DNA of 64,000 bases, from assembly GCF_007858185.1 (NCBI RefSeq), contig NZ_VFES01000010.1, forward strand, positions 124,001 to 188,000, written 5' to 3'. Below, piece by piece: positions 24,009-32,915 of the stretch. Below the pieces are notes generated by a model, which was not told the DNA's origin, ran no database searches, and saw nothing but the letters and a program-made list of their open reading frames with translations. The stretch's first letter is position 1, and each line of letters begins with the position of its first letter. The translations under genes were made by a program, and so were the position numbers. The DNA is from Pseudomonas grimontii (GTDB lineage Bacteria; Pseudomonadota; Gammaproteobacteria; Pseudomonadales; Pseudomonadaceae).

Positions 24009-25447
24009 TGCGCCTGGGGCTGCGGATTTTCCTGGTGTATGCGCTGTTTATCGGCCTTACCGGTTATTTCGTGCTCAGCACGGTGATGAAGGAAATCCGC
24101 CCCGGCGTGCGCCAGTCCACCGAAGAAACCCTGGTGGACACCGCTAACCTGCTGGCCGAGATCCTGCGCGAAGACGTGAAGAACGGCACTCTCGGGCAGA
24201 GTCACTGGCCGGCGCTGCTCAAGGCCTACGGCAGCCGCCAGCCGGGCGCGACCATCTGGGGCCTGCCGAAAAACCAGGTCAACCACCGTATCTACGTCAC
24301 TGACGCCAAAGGCACCGTGCTGCTCGACTCCACGGGCGAAGCCGTGGGCCAGGACTACTCCAAATGGAACGACGTCTACCTGACCCTGCGCGGCGAGTAC
24401 GGCGCGCGTTCCACTCGCAGTGCAGCGGATGATCCCACCTCATCGGTGATGCACGTCGGCGCGCCGATCCGCGATAACGGGCGGATCATCGGCGTGGTCA
24501 CCGTGGCTAAACCGAACAGCTCGCTGCAGCCGTATGTCGACCGCACTGAACGCCGCCTGCTGTGGTACGGCGCGGGCCTGGTCATCCTCGGCCTGTTGCT
24601 TGGCGCGTTGTTGTCGTGGTGGCTGAGCGTTGCACTGCGTCGCCTGACCGCTTACGCCGAAGCCGTCAGTGAAGGCCGAAGGGCTGAGCTGCCGCATTAT
24701 CGTGGCGGCGAGCTGAAGCAGTTATCCACCGCCGTCGAGCACATGCGCACGCAGTTGGAGGGCAAGGCTTACGTCGAACACTACGTACACACCCTGACCC
24801 ATGAATTGAAAAGCCCGCTGGCGGCGATTCGCGGCGCGGCCGAGCTGTTGCAGGGCGATATGAGCCGCGAACAGCAGCAGCGTTTCGTCGGCAATATCGA
24901 CAGTGAAAGCGCACGCCTGCAGCAGTTGATCGAACGCCTGCTGAATCTGGCGCAGGTAGAGCAGCGCCAGGGGTTGGAAGAGCAGGCGAGTATCCCGCTG
25001 GCGGCTTTGGTCGACGCTGTACTCAACGCCCAATGTGCGCGAATCGAAGGCGCTGGGCTGCACGTCGAGCAGACGATTGCCGCTGATGTGAAGGTGTTTG
25101 GCGAACCCTTCCTGCTGCGCCAGGCCCTGGGCAACTTGCTGGACAACGCGCTGGACTTCACACCGCCCGGTGGCGTGTTGAGATTCAGCGCACAGACGCT
25201 GCACAACGACGTGCAGGTGAGCCTGTTCAATCAGGCCGCGCCGATCCCCGACTACGCCCTGCCGCGTCTCAGCGAGCGCTTCTACTCCTTGCCGCGCCCG
25301 GGCAGCGGGCGCAAAAGTACCGGCCTGGGCCTCAATTTTGTCGAGGAAGTCATGAAGCTGCACGGCGGCACCCTGCAGATCGGCAATGTGCCTGGCGGCG
25401 TGCACGTGGTGCTGCATCTCCACACAGTCTCCACATTGCCCACATAA
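24008..25447 (+). CDS. creC: Sensor histidine kinase CreC
   Basis: A 479-aa membrane kinase. Transmembrane helices lie at about 6-27 and 186-207 with a periplasmic CreC-type sensor between. After a HAMP segment, the phosphoacceptor is His265 in HTLTHELKSPLAAIRGAAELL. The N-box is LLDNALDF and the ATP lid includes GLGLNFVEEV. It should phosphorylate CreB. Translational coupling with creB (TGATG) and the following creD support the assignment. Confidence 0.92.
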   Translation: MRLGLRIFLVYALFIGLTGYFVLSTVMKEIRPGVRQSTEETLVDTANLLAEILREDVKNGTLGQSHWPALLKAYGSRQPGATIWGLPKNQVNHRIYVTDAKGTVLLDSTGEAVGQDYSKWNDVYLTLRGEYGARSTRSAADDPTSSVMHVGAPIRDNGRIIGVVTVAKPNSSLQPYVDRTERRLLWYGAGLVILGLLLGALLSWWLSVALRRLTAYAEAVSEGRRAELPHYRGGELKQLSTAVEHMRTQLEGKAYVEHYVHTLTHELKSPLAAIRGAAELLQGDMSREQQQRFVGNIDSESARLQQLIERLLNLAQVEQRQGLEEQASIPLAALVDAVLNAQCARIEGAGLHVEQTIAADVKVFGEPFLLRQALGNLLDNALDFTPPGGVLRFSAQTLHNDVQVSLFNQAAPIPDYALPRLSERFYSLPRPGSGRKSTGLGLNFVEEVMKLHGGTLQIGNVPGGVHVVLHLHTVSTLPT

Positions 25448-25498
25448 ATCCCCCACACAGGCTGCCCAGACTCTCCCCATCAAAACCGGGAGAGACCC

Positions 25499-26872
25499 AT
25501 GAACCGCAGCCTGCTTTTCAAACTTGGCGCGATTGCGCTGCTGATCCTGCTGTTGCTGATTCCGTTGCTGATGATCAACGGCATCATCAGTGACCGCCAG
25601 CAACTGCGCGACGGCGTCCTGATGGACATCGCGCGCAGCTCCAGCTATGCCCAGCGCCTCACCGGCCCGGTGATGGTGGTGCCGTATCGCAAGACCGTGC
25701 GCGAGTGGAAGCTCAATGAAAAGCTCAACAAGCGCTACGAGGTCACCCGTGAAGAGCGGGGGCGTTTGTATTTCCTGCCGGACCGTTTTGAGCTGGATGG
25801 CAAGGTGCAGACCGAACTGCGCGCACGGGGGATTTACCAGGCTCGGCTGTTTCATGCCGACAACCGTATCAGTGGGCGTTTCGAGCTGCCTGCGCAGTTG
25901 GGCGTCACCGAAGACTTTGCCGACTACCGCTTTGAGCCGGCGTTTCTGGCGGTGGGTATCAGTGATATTCGCGGCATCGAAAATGCGCTGAAGCTGGAGC
26001 TGGGCAGCCAGCGCCTGGAGTTCGAACCGGGCTCCCAAGTGGACTGGCTGGGGGAGGGCGTGCATGTGGCATTGCCGGAGCAGGACAGCAAAAAACCGGC
26101 GGTAGTGGACTTCGCCTTCGACCTGCGCCTGCAAGGTACCGAGCAACTGCAAGTGGTGCCGGTGGGCAAGACCAGTCAGGTGACCCTGGCCTCCAACTGG
26201 CCGCACCCCAGCTTTATCGGCAACTTCCTGCCGGCCCGGCGCGAAGTGACTGACAACGGTTTCACGGCCAACTGGCAGACCTCATTCTTTTCCACCAACC
26301 TCGAACAAGCCCTGCAAACCTGCCTGGACGGCCAGGGCTGCAACGACTTCAACAACCGCAGCTTCGGCGTGAACTTCATCGACCCGGTGGACCAGTACCT
26401 CAAGAGCGACCGGGCGATCAAATACGCGCTGCTGTTCATTGCCCTGACCTTTGCCGGTTTCTTCCTTTTCGAAGTGCTCAAGAGCCTGGCGGTGCACCCG
26501 ATTCAATACGCATTGGTGGGCGTTGCGTTGGCGTTTTTCTACCTGCTGCTGTTGTCGTTGTCCGAGCACGTGGGCTTTGCCTTGGCCTACCTGATTTCGG
26601 CGAGTGCCTGCGTGCTGTTGATCGGGTTCTACGTGTGCCACGTGCTGCGCAGCGTTACCCATGGCCTGGGGTTTTCGGCGGGGTTGGCGGCGCTGTATGG
26701 CTTGCTGTACGGGCTGTTGAGTGCCGAGGATTACGCACTGCTGATGGGCTCGCTGCTGCTGTTCGGGCTGCTGGGTACGGTGATGGTGCTGACGCGCAAA
26801 CTGGATTGGTATGGCGTGGGCAAGCGCAAGGCAGCCGAGCCGCTGCAGTTCGACCTGGAGGCGGTGCAATGA
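25499..26872 (+). CDS. creD: Inner-membrane protein CreD
   Basis: A 457-aa membrane protein, usually the main output gene of CreBC. One N-terminal helix (about 7-28) is followed by a large soluble domain to about residue 305, then six closely packed helices (IKYALLFIALTFAGFFLFE to LLLFGLLGTVMVLT). Family phrases TGPVMVVPYRKT, FSTNLEQALQ and GVNFIDPVDQY are present. GGGAGA precedes the ATG. A clear creB-type TTCAC repeat was not seen in the 51-base gap after creC, so it is probably transcribed from upstream. Confidence 0.92.
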   Translation: MNRSLLFKLGAIALLILLLLIPLLMINGIISDRQQLRDGVLMDIARSSSYAQRLTGPVMVVPYRKTVREWKLNEKLNKRYEVTREERGRLYFLPDRFELDGKVQTELRARGIYQARLFHADNRISGRFELPAQLGVTEDFADYRFEPAFLAVGISDIRGIENALKLELGSQRLEFEPGSQVDWLGEGVHVALPEQDSKKPAVVDFAFDLRLQGTEQLQVVPVGKTSQVTLASNWPHPSFIGNFLPARREVTDNGFTANWQTSFFSTNLEQALQTCLDGQGCNDFNNRSFGVNFIDPVDQYLKSDRAIKYALLFIALTFAGFFLFEVLKSLAVHPIQYALVGVALAFFYLLLLSLSEHVGFALAYLISASACVLLIGFYVCHVLRSVTHGLGFSAGLAALYGLLYGLLSAEDYALLMGSLLLFGLLGTVMVLTRKLDWYGVGKRKAAEPLQFDLEAVQ

Positions 26873-26953
26873 TCGGGTTGCGCGAGGATCAGCAAGTAGG
26901 GGCGCAGTTAGCCGCAAGGATCGCCACATTCCTCACTACCGCCACCGTCCAAT

Positions 26954-27041
26954 GTGGGAGTGGGCTTGCCCGCGATAGCGGTGGTTCAGAAACAGATGTA
27001 CTGAATGACGTACCGCAATCGCGGGCAAGCCCGCTCCCCCA
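26954..27041. repeat. REP doublet of the GTGGGAGTGGGCTTGCC subfamily
   Basis: The left arm GTGGGAGTGGGCTTGCCCGC and inverted right arm GCGGGCAAGCCCGCTCCCCC form a hairpin. The TGGGC core with CGCG distinguishes it from the AGGGGGC arms elsewhere in the window. It lies between the convergent creD and GST genes. Confidence 0.88.
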
Positions 27042-27058
27042 TTGGGTCGGTGTGAGTG

Positions 27059-27688
27059 TCAGGCGGGCGGCTGGGTCTCCAGCATCGAAGGCCGCTGGCT
27101 GACCTCGGCGTACCAGGCGGCAAGCTTGGGGTTATCCAGGCGCCATTGCATGTCCGGATGACGAAAGTCGAGGTAGCCGAGGGCGCAGGCCACGCTGATC
27201 GAAGCGATGTCGAAGTGGCTGGTCAGCTCGGCGATGGCGTCCTGTTCCAGCTCGGCGAGGGTGCGGCGGATCTTGTTGCGCTGCTCATCGAGCCACGGCG
27301 CCCAGTGTTTTTCCGCCGGACGCAGGGCGGTCTCGTAACGCACCAGCACAGCGGCATCCATGATGCCGTCGGCCATCGAAGCCAGGGTCAGGCGCCGCCA
27401 GCGGGCCGAGCCATCGCGAGGGATCAGGGGATTGCCGACGTGCTGGTGATCGAAGTAATCGAGGATCACCCGGCTGTCGTGCAGCACGGTACCGTCGGCC
27501 AGGCGCAGGGCCGGGATCTTGCCCACGGGATTGTCTTGCACCAACTGCACATCGGGGTTGACCGGTGTCGGCATGCAGCCGTGCAGGGCGACGCGATCCT
27601 GCTGGCCGGTCTCGGCCAGCAGCACGCGAACCTTACGAACGAACGGTGAAGCGGGGTTGTGGAACAAGGTCATGCTGGGAGTGGACAT
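27059..27688 (-). CDS. Glutathione S-transferase family protein
   Basis: A 209-aa soluble protein. The N-terminal thioredoxin-like domain has MTLFHNPASPFVRKVRVLLAE, where Ser/Tyr positions in the PASPF loop would contact glutathione, then NPVGKIPALRLADG (cis-Pro) and the DSRVILDYFDH Glu/Asp-Ser-type site. The helical domain follows to the end. ATG 27688 has GAGG 7 bases upstream and is preferred to an in-frame TTG at 27694. Bacterial GSTs of this type act in detoxification or as reductases; the substrate is unknown. Monocistronic between repeats. Confidence 0.85.
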   Translation of the reverse strand: MSTPSMTLFHNPASPFVRKVRVLLAETGQQDRVALHGCMPTPVNPDVQLVQDNPVGKIPALRLADGTVLHDSRVILDYFDHQHVGNPLIPRDGSARWRRLTLASMADGIMDAAVLVRYETALRPAEKHWAPWLDEQRNKIRRTLAELEQDAIAELTSHFDIASISVACALGYLDFRHPDMQWRLDNPKLAAWYAEVSQRPSMLETQPPA

Positions 27689-27773
27689 GGGCAAACCTCA
27701 AAATTGACTGTGGCTAGCCTAGAGGGTTGCGCGGTGGCTGGCGAGGGGGAGTGCGGGTGTTTTTGAGGGCCTC

Positions 27774-27857
27774 ATCGGGGGCAAGCCCCCTCCCACATGT
27801 GTCCCGCGTTCGTCATAACCACGCGGTCAACTGTGGGAGGGGGCTTGCCCCCGATAG
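27774..27857. repeat. REPIN
   Basis: ATCGGGGGCAAGCCCCCTCC, then about 36 bases, then its inverse ending GCCCCCGATAG. It lies upstream of the GST gene and 3' of the small membrane protein gene. Confidence 0.92.
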
Positions 27858-27862
27858 CGCCC

Positions 27863-28045
27863 TCAGCCACGTCGCTTGAACAACGCCCAAATACCAATGG
27901 CAGCCGGTATGCCCAACCCCAGCCAACTCAACGAATCCCACAGCCCATCCCCCAGCAACGCCGCAAACAACCCGGCGGCGCTGAGCAGGCCAATCCCCAG
28001 CGGAATGCCAAATACCTTCCAGAAACTCGACTGCCTTGGCTTCAT
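27863..28045 (-). CDS. Small two-helix membrane protein downstream of the PepSY gene
   Basis: A 60-aa protein, MKPRQSSFWKVFGIPLGIGL onward, with two hydrophobic stretches (about 11-30 and 38-55) and a basic KRRG end. Its ATG overlaps the stop of the PepSY gene by 4 bases (ATGA), so it is translationally coupled and belongs to that iron-related transcription unit. Small DUF-type partners often follow PepSY_TM genes in pseudomonads. No motif gives a function; an accessory role in ferric-siderophore reduction would be a guess. Confidence 0.7.
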   Translation of the reverse strand: MKPRQSSFWKVFGIPLGIGLLSAAGLFAALLGDGLWDSLSWLGLGIPAAIGIWALFKRRG

Positions 28046-29145
28046 GCCTTGCCCGCCCTGCGCCGGACGATCCATAAGTAAATCCCGCTCACCAGCACGA
28101 TGATGGTCAGCACATCCAGCGCCGCCCAGAGGATCTTCATCGGCATGCCGCCGTAGTCACCAAAGTGCAGCGGCTGTGACATGCCCATGGCGTCCATGTA
28201 CCACGGCCGTTCGGCGATGGCGGTGACGGCCAGGGTGCTGGCGTCGATCAGGACCGGCGTGAGCAAGTGCGAGGTCAGGTGCGTGCTGCCCTTCATGAAC
28301 ACCGCGTAATGGTGCTCGCTGGAAAAGCGCGTGCCGGGGAAGGCGATGAAGTCCGGCTGCATGCCGGGTGCTGCCTTGGCGGCGATGTTCAGCAGCTCGC
28401 TGGCCGGTGCGCGTTGGGCCAGAGGCGGGGCGTTTTTGTAGGGTTCGATCATTGCGCTGAGGCTGTCGGTGCGCCAGGCGGCGATGATCAAGTCGGCACA
28501 GGCGCTGATCACGCCGGTCACACCCACCACCAGCGCCCACGTCAGGGTGATCACGCCGATCAGGTTATGCAGGTCGAGCCAGCGCAGGCGCGTGGATTTG
28601 TCCTGGCGCACGGTGGCGAACTTCAAGCGGCGCATGAACGGCAGGTACAGCACCGTGCCCGAGACAATCGCGAGCACAAACAGAATGCCCATGAATGCCA
28701 GCAGCAACTTGCCCGGCAGGCCGGCGAACATATCCACGTGCAGGCGCAGCAGGAACAGGGTAAACCCGCCATTCGCCGACGGCATCTCGACCGCATCACC
28801 GGTGCGTGCGTCGAGCATGAAAGTGTGGGATGAATTGGGCTCGGTGCCCGCTGTGGCGGCCATGATCGCGATCACGCCGTTCTTGTCGTCTTCATCCCAC
28901 GCCAGGTATTGCATGGCCTCGCCTGGGCGATGGGCCTGGGCCTTGGTCACCAACTGCTCAAGGTTGAGCTGTGGCGTATCGGCGGGCATCCGCGCCAGTT
29001 CAGGCTCGTTGCCCAGCAGGTGGTCGATCTCATGGTGAAACACCAGCGGCAGGCCGGTGAGGGCGAGCAGCAGCAGGAACACCGTGCAGATCAGGCTGGT
29101 CCAGGTGTGGATGAAGGACCAGCGGCGGATGGTTTTGCTTTTCAT
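28042..29145 (-). CDS. PepSY-associated transmembrane protein (FoxB/PiuB-like)
   Basis: A 367-aa inner-membrane protein with four main helices: near 12-35 (HTWTSLICTVFLLLLALTGL), 143-165 (LLLAFMGILFVLAIVSGTVLYL), 195-215 and the C-terminal segment ILWAALDVLTIIVLVSGIYLW. The PepSY domain includes LDARTGDAVEMPSA; conserved His residues lie at the helix edges (FHHEID, LRLHVDMF, LDLHN). Such proteins are linked to periplasmic reduction of iron in ferric siderophores. It follows the receptor gene, as foxB follows foxA in P. aeruginosa, which suggests the same role here. Confidence 0.8.
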   Translation of the reverse strand: MKSKTIRRWSFIHTWTSLICTVFLLLLALTGLPLVFHHEIDHLLGNEPELARMPADTPQLNLEQLVTKAQAHRPGEAMQYLAWDEDDKNGVIAIMAATAGTEPNSSHTFMLDARTGDAVEMPSANGGFTLFLLRLHVDMFAGLPGKLLLAFMGILFVLAIVSGTVLYLPFMRRLKFATVRQDKSTRLRWLDLHNLIGVITLTWALVVGVTGVISACADLIIAAWRTDSLSAMIEPYKNAPPLAQRAPASELLNIAAKAAPGMQPDFIAFPGTRFSSEHHYAVFMKGSTHLTSHLLTPVLIDASTLAVTAIAERPWYMDAMGMSQPLHFGDYGGMPMKILWAALDVLTIIVLVSGIYLWIVRRRAGKA

Positions 29146-29156
29146 TTTCTAGCCTT

Positions 29157-29245
29157 GTAGCAGCTGACGAGCGCAAGCGAGGCTGCGTTTGCGTTATGCC
29201 TGACACACCGCAAACGCAGCCTCGCCAAGGCTCGACAGCTGCTAC
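29157..29245. repeat. Long palindromic intergenic repeat (GTAGCAGCTG family), copy 2
   Basis: It opens with GTAGCAGCTGACGAGCGCAA and closes with GGCTCGACAGCTGCTAC; the inner arms GCTGCGTTTGCG and CGCAAACGCAGC are also complementary, giving an almost continuous stem. It matches the outer arms of the element at 4431-4518. It lies between the receptor and PepSY genes, so it is probably in the transcript. Confidence 0.85.
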
Positions 29246-29295
29246 GCATTAGCCTATCGAAGTTGTGTAGAGACGCATGCTTCAAAAGCGGTCGA

Positions 29296-31728
29296 TTACC
29301 ACTGGTAGGTGGCGCTGGCGACGACGCTGCGCTGGTCGCCGAAGTAGCAGTAGTTGCCATCACAAGTAGACAAGTAGTCCTTGTTGAACAGGTTGGTCGC
29401 ATTCAACTTGACCGACGCGCCCTTGAGGCTGTTGTCCAGGCGGCCCAGGTCGTAGTGCACCGCACCGTCAAACACGGTGTAGGCATTGGCCTTGCCCAGC
29501 CAGGTGTTGGCTTGGTCGCCGTAGGTGTTGCCGGTGTAACGGGCGCCAAAGCCGATGCCGAAACCGTCAAGCACACCGGTGTGCCAGGTGTAGTCGGTCC
29601 ATAGCGAGGCTTGCTGGTTGGGCATTAATGTCAGGCGGTTGCCTTTGTAGATGCCTTTCTGCACTTCGGATTTTGCCAAGGTGTAGGCGGCGATGACCTT
29701 GAGGTTCTCGGTCACGTCGGACACGGCTTCCAGCTCCAGGCCTTTGACCTTCACTTCGCCGGTCTGGCTGTTGATTTGCTGGCCCCCGGCGCCGAGGGTG
29801 GTCACCTGCACATTCTTCTGGGTCAGGTCGTAGACCGCTGCACTCAGCAACGTATTGGAGCCGGGCGGCTGATACTTGACCCCCATTTCCCACTGCTTGC
29901 CTTCGGTGGGTTTAAACGTCTTGAGCGCGTTTGTATCGGCGTTGCTCGCCGGTTGGAACGACTCGGCGTAGGACAAGTAGGGTACGAAGCCCGAGTCGAA
30001 TACATAGCTCAGCGCCGCGTTGCCACTGAAGTGCTTGATGCGGTCAGTGTTGGTCGCATCGCTGTCGTTGAAGTAGGTGGTGCCCTGGTGCACCCAATCT
30101 TCACGCCCGCCCAAGGTCAGGCGCCACTTGTCCAGGGCCATCTGGTCCTGCACGTATAGACCGGTCTGCACGGTTTTCTGGTTGTAGTCGTAAAAAGGTC
30201 GGACATCGGTCGGGCGCAGGGTCGGCTGAGTGTTGATCGGGTTGAAAATATTAGTTCCCGACGCAAGCCCGAATATCGCTCGATAGGAGGTATCGGTGCG
30301 CTGGTGGTCCAGGCCGAGCAGCAGGGTGTGGACGACATCGCCAGTGGCGAAGTCAGCCTGGAAGTTGTTGTCCACCGCGAACTGACCGATGTCCTCGTCG
30401 ACGTTGGTGGTCGAGCGGCTGATATTGCCTGCGGCATCCGCCGGAGAAAAAGCGTAGGAACCCACGGTCAGTTGCTGGAACGACAGATCCGACTTGGTAT
30501 AGCGCAGGTTTTGCTTGAACTGCCAGGTGTCGTTGAAACGATGCTCGAAGGCATAGCCCAGCGCGTAGTAGGTGCGGTCGTAGAACTCGTAGTCCGGGTC
30601 GCCCAGGTTCTTGTGGTGGGAGACCTCGCCCAGCGGAGATTTGATCTTGGTGCCCTGGATCGGCATGAACTGGCTGGTGGTCCCGGTATCGTCACGGGTG
30701 AACTGCGAGAGCAGGGTCAGCTTGGTGTCGGTATCGATGTTCCAGGTCAGGCTCGGCGCAATGTTGTAGCGCTTGTTGTCGATGTGATCGACCTGGGTGC
30801 CGGCATCGCGTACCACGCCGCTGAGGCCATAGAGGAATTGGCCTTCATCATCGATTTTGCCGGTGCTTGCGAAGTTGATCTGGCGGTAGTTGTCACTGCC
30901 GTATTGCACCTGGATGGCGTTGCTCGATTCTGCACTGGGGCGTCGGCTGACCATGTCCAGCAGGCCGCCCGGTGGGGTCTGGCCGTACACCGACGAGGCC
31001 GGGCCACGCAGCAGGGCGAGACGGTCGAGGTTCCAGGTTTCGGCTTTGGGGTTGGCGTACACGCCGCGCGGCAGTGGCAGGCCGTCGAGGAACTGGGTGG
31101 GCTCGAAGCCGCGCACGCGCATCCAGTCGTAGCGGGTGTCGCTGCCATAGCTGGCGGAGACGATGCCGGGCATGTACTTCACCGCGTCATCCAGGTTCTG
31201 CACGTTGCGATCCTGCATTTGCTCGCGGGTGGCCACGGAGATCGAACGCGGGGCCTCGACCAGGGCGGTGTCGGTCTTGGTGCCGGCGGCGGTGCGTGTG
31301 GCCAGGTAGCCTTGTACCGGGCCCCAGGCACTTTCCTGGTTGCCATCCTGCCCCGTGATGTTGGTCACCGGCAGCGCCATCACACCCTCCGGAACCGCCA
31401 CCAACGTGTACGTCCCCGCGCTGCTTTGCTCCAGTTGCAACCCGGTGCCCCGCAAGGCTTCACGCAGTGCGCCCGGTGCGTCGAACTGGCCCTGGACCGG
31501 GGCCGAGGTCTTGCCCGAGGCCAGTGCCGGGTTGAGGGTGAGCGCGAGGCCGGCCTGGCTGGCGATCTGGTTCAGGGTGCTCGCGAGGGGCGCGGCCGGC
31601 AGGTTGTAGGCGCGCACGCTGGAAGCTTGTTCGGCGGCAATCAGCGCTGTGCTGGCCAGTGGGGCGCTGAGGGCAATGGCCACGGCTAACAGGCTGGGGC
31701 GCAACAAGGTGTCTAGCGTGCGGGACAT
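29296..31728 (-). CDS. TonB-dependent siderophore receptor with signalling (STN) domain, FoxA-like
   Basis: An 810-aa outer-membrane receptor. After a signal peptide (about 1-30) comes an STN domain (VRAYNLPAAPLASTLNQIAS to about 115), which contacts the FecR-type regulator. The plug follows with DTALVEAPRSISVATREQMQ and VRGFEPTQFLDGLPLPRG, then a beta-barrel ending in the aromatic VVASATYQW. ATG 31728 with GGAG is chosen over a longer frame running through REP DNA. Gene order sigma, FecR, receptor, PepSY equals the P. aeruginosa ferrioxamine locus (foxI-foxR-foxA-foxB); the ligand is inferred from that. A ferrichrome-type receptor is the main alternative. Confidence 0.85.
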   Translation of the reverse strand: MSRTLDTLLRPSLLAVAIALSAPLASTALIAAEQASSVRAYNLPAAPLASTLNQIASQAGLALTLNPALASGKTSAPVQGQFDAPGALREALRGTGLQLEQSSAGTYTLVAVPEGVMALPVTNITGQDGNQESAWGPVQGYLATRTAAGTKTDTALVEAPRSISVATREQMQDRNVQNLDDAVKYMPGIVSASYGSDTRYDWMRVRGFEPTQFLDGLPLPRGVYANPKAETWNLDRLALLRGPASSVYGQTPPGGLLDMVSRRPSAESSNAIQVQYGSDNYRQINFASTGKIDDEGQFLYGLSGVVRDAGTQVDHIDNKRYNIAPSLTWNIDTDTKLTLLSQFTRDDTGTTSQFMPIQGTKIKSPLGEVSHHKNLGDPDYEFYDRTYYALGYAFEHRFNDTWQFKQNLRYTKSDLSFQQLTVGSYAFSPADAAGNISRSTTNVDEDIGQFAVDNNFQADFATGDVVHTLLLGLDHQRTDTSYRAIFGLASGTNIFNPINTQPTLRPTDVRPFYDYNQKTVQTGLYVQDQMALDKWRLTLGGREDWVHQGTTYFNDSDATNTDRIKHFSGNAALSYVFDSGFVPYLSYAESFQPASNADTNALKTFKPTEGKQWEMGVKYQPPGSNTLLSAAVYDLTQKNVQVTTLGAGGQQINSQTGEVKVKGLELEAVSDVTENLKVIAAYTLAKSEVQKGIYKGNRLTLMPNQQASLWTDYTWHTGVLDGFGIGFGARYTGNTYGDQANTWLGKANAYTVFDGAVHYDLGRLDNSLKGASVKLNATNLFNKDYLSTCDGNYCYFGDQRSVVASATYQW

Positions 31729-31833
31729 GGGGCGGCTCCTGAATGGAAGTAATTCGCAATTGCCTATGTGCCGAACGAGAATTGAAAAGTGATAGGGCAG
31801 GATCAAAATATTTTGCGGTGGGTTTGAGGGCCT

Positions 31834-31923
31834 CATCGGGAGCAAGCCCCCTCCCACATTTGAAGGTATTCGCAAATCAACCTGTGGGAGGGGCGGTGCG
31901 ACGATTCGACTTGCCCCTGATAG
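31834..31923. repeat. REPIN with one variant arm, between fecR-like and receptor genes
   Basis: One arm is standard (ATCGGGAGCAAGCCCCCTCC). The other is GTGGGAGGGGCGGTGCGACG followed by ATTCGACTTGCCCC, the same stem-interrupted variant seen at 9229-9331. It occupies most of the 218-base gap before the receptor gene. Confidence 0.85.
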
Positions 31924-31946
31924 CGATCGCCCAGATGCCGCAGAAC

Positions 31947-32915
31947 CTAAGGCTTACCCGTGACCGTCACCCACCACGGCGTGTGCTGTTCGATCTGCAC
32001 CGGCAGGGTCGGCAGCAGCGCGTTGAGCGCCAGGGTGGTGTCGTGCAGCGGGAAGCTGCCGGTGATGCGCAGGTCGGCCACGTCTTTATCCACCCCGAGA
32101 TGGCCTGTACGGTAGCGGCTGAGTTCCTGCACCACATCGCCCAGGCGGGCGTTGTCGACCACCAGCATGCCGCGCGTCCAGGCATCGGTGGCGGGCGTGA
32201 CGGCCAGGGCAGGGCCGAGGCCGTCGCTGCGCATCAGCACTTGCTGGCCTTCCTTGAACACCTGTTCCTGCGCCAGCGCTTCGGGCTGGGCGCCCACCGC
32301 CGATTGCAGCACGCTCAGGCGCGTGGCGTCGTCTTCGCGCTTGACGATAAACCGCGTGCCCAGCGCGCGCAGGCTGCCGTCGCGGGTTTGCACATAAAAC
32401 GGGCGCGCATCGTTGTGGCCGGTCTCGACGAGGATTTCGCCTTCCTGCAACACAATCAGCCGGCGCTTCTCATCGAAGCGCACGTCGATGGCACTGTGGG
32501 TGTTGAGGTTGATCAACGTGCCGTCCGCCAGTTTCAGCGTGCGCTGCTCGCCGGTGGCGGTGCGTTGGTCGGCCAGCCAATAGTGGATCGGCACGTAGCG
32601 TTCGCCGGCAAACAACGCCAGGCCGCACACCAGCGCAATACTCGCCAGGCCGCTGCCAAGCTTGCGCACACGCTGGCGAATGCCCTCGCGCGATTGCAAC
32701 AACGCCGCTCGCGCCGGGCCCGAAGCCACGCTGAAACGCTGGTCGAGCATGCCCAGTTGGCGCCAGGCACGGGCGTGTTCTTCATCACTGGCCAGCCATT
32801 TGCTGAATTCTTCGTGCTCCACCGGGCTGCCGTCGCCCGAATCGAGGGACAACTGCCAGGCAATCGCCGCATCCAGCACGCGGGCCGACACCGGCTTGGC
32901 GCTGACAAAGGTCAC
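31947..32915 (-). CDS. FecR-type anti-sigma/transmembrane regulator (FoxR-like)
   Basis: A 322-aa inner-membrane regulator. The cytoplasmic DUF4880-like part has AIAWQLSLDSGDGSPVEHEEFSKWLASDEEHARAW, which binds the sigma factor. One helix lies near 90-108 (GLASIALVCGLALFAGE). The periplasmic FecR domain includes EQRTLKLADGTLINLNTHSA and QEGEILVETG, and the C-terminal STN-like segment would contact the receptor. The start is GTG 32915, overlapping the sigma-gene stop by 4 bases; the frame's earlier Met lies within the sigma gene. It transmits ligand occupancy of the receptor to the sigma factor. Confidence 0.88.
   Translation of the reverse strand: MTFVSAKPVSARVLDAAIAWQLSLDSGDGSPVEHEEFSKWLASDEEHARAWRQLGMLDQRFSVASGPARAALLQSREGIRQRVRKLGSGLASIALVCGLALFAGERYVPIHYWLADQRTATGEQRTLKLADGTLINLNTHSAIDVRFDEKRRLIVLQEGEILVETGHNDARPFYVQTRDGSLRALGTRFIVKREDDATRLSVLQSAVGAQPEALAQEQVFKEGQQVLMRSDGLGPALAVTPATDAWTRGMLVVDNARLGDVVQELSRYRTGHLGVDKDVADLRITGSFPLHDTTLALNALLPTLPVQIEQHTPWWVTVTGKP

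Noticed and set aside
25448..25498. CreB-type TTCAC tandem operator before creD
   Set aside because: No TTCAC repeat occurs in the creC-creD gap; a single TTCAC near 22740 is not enough.
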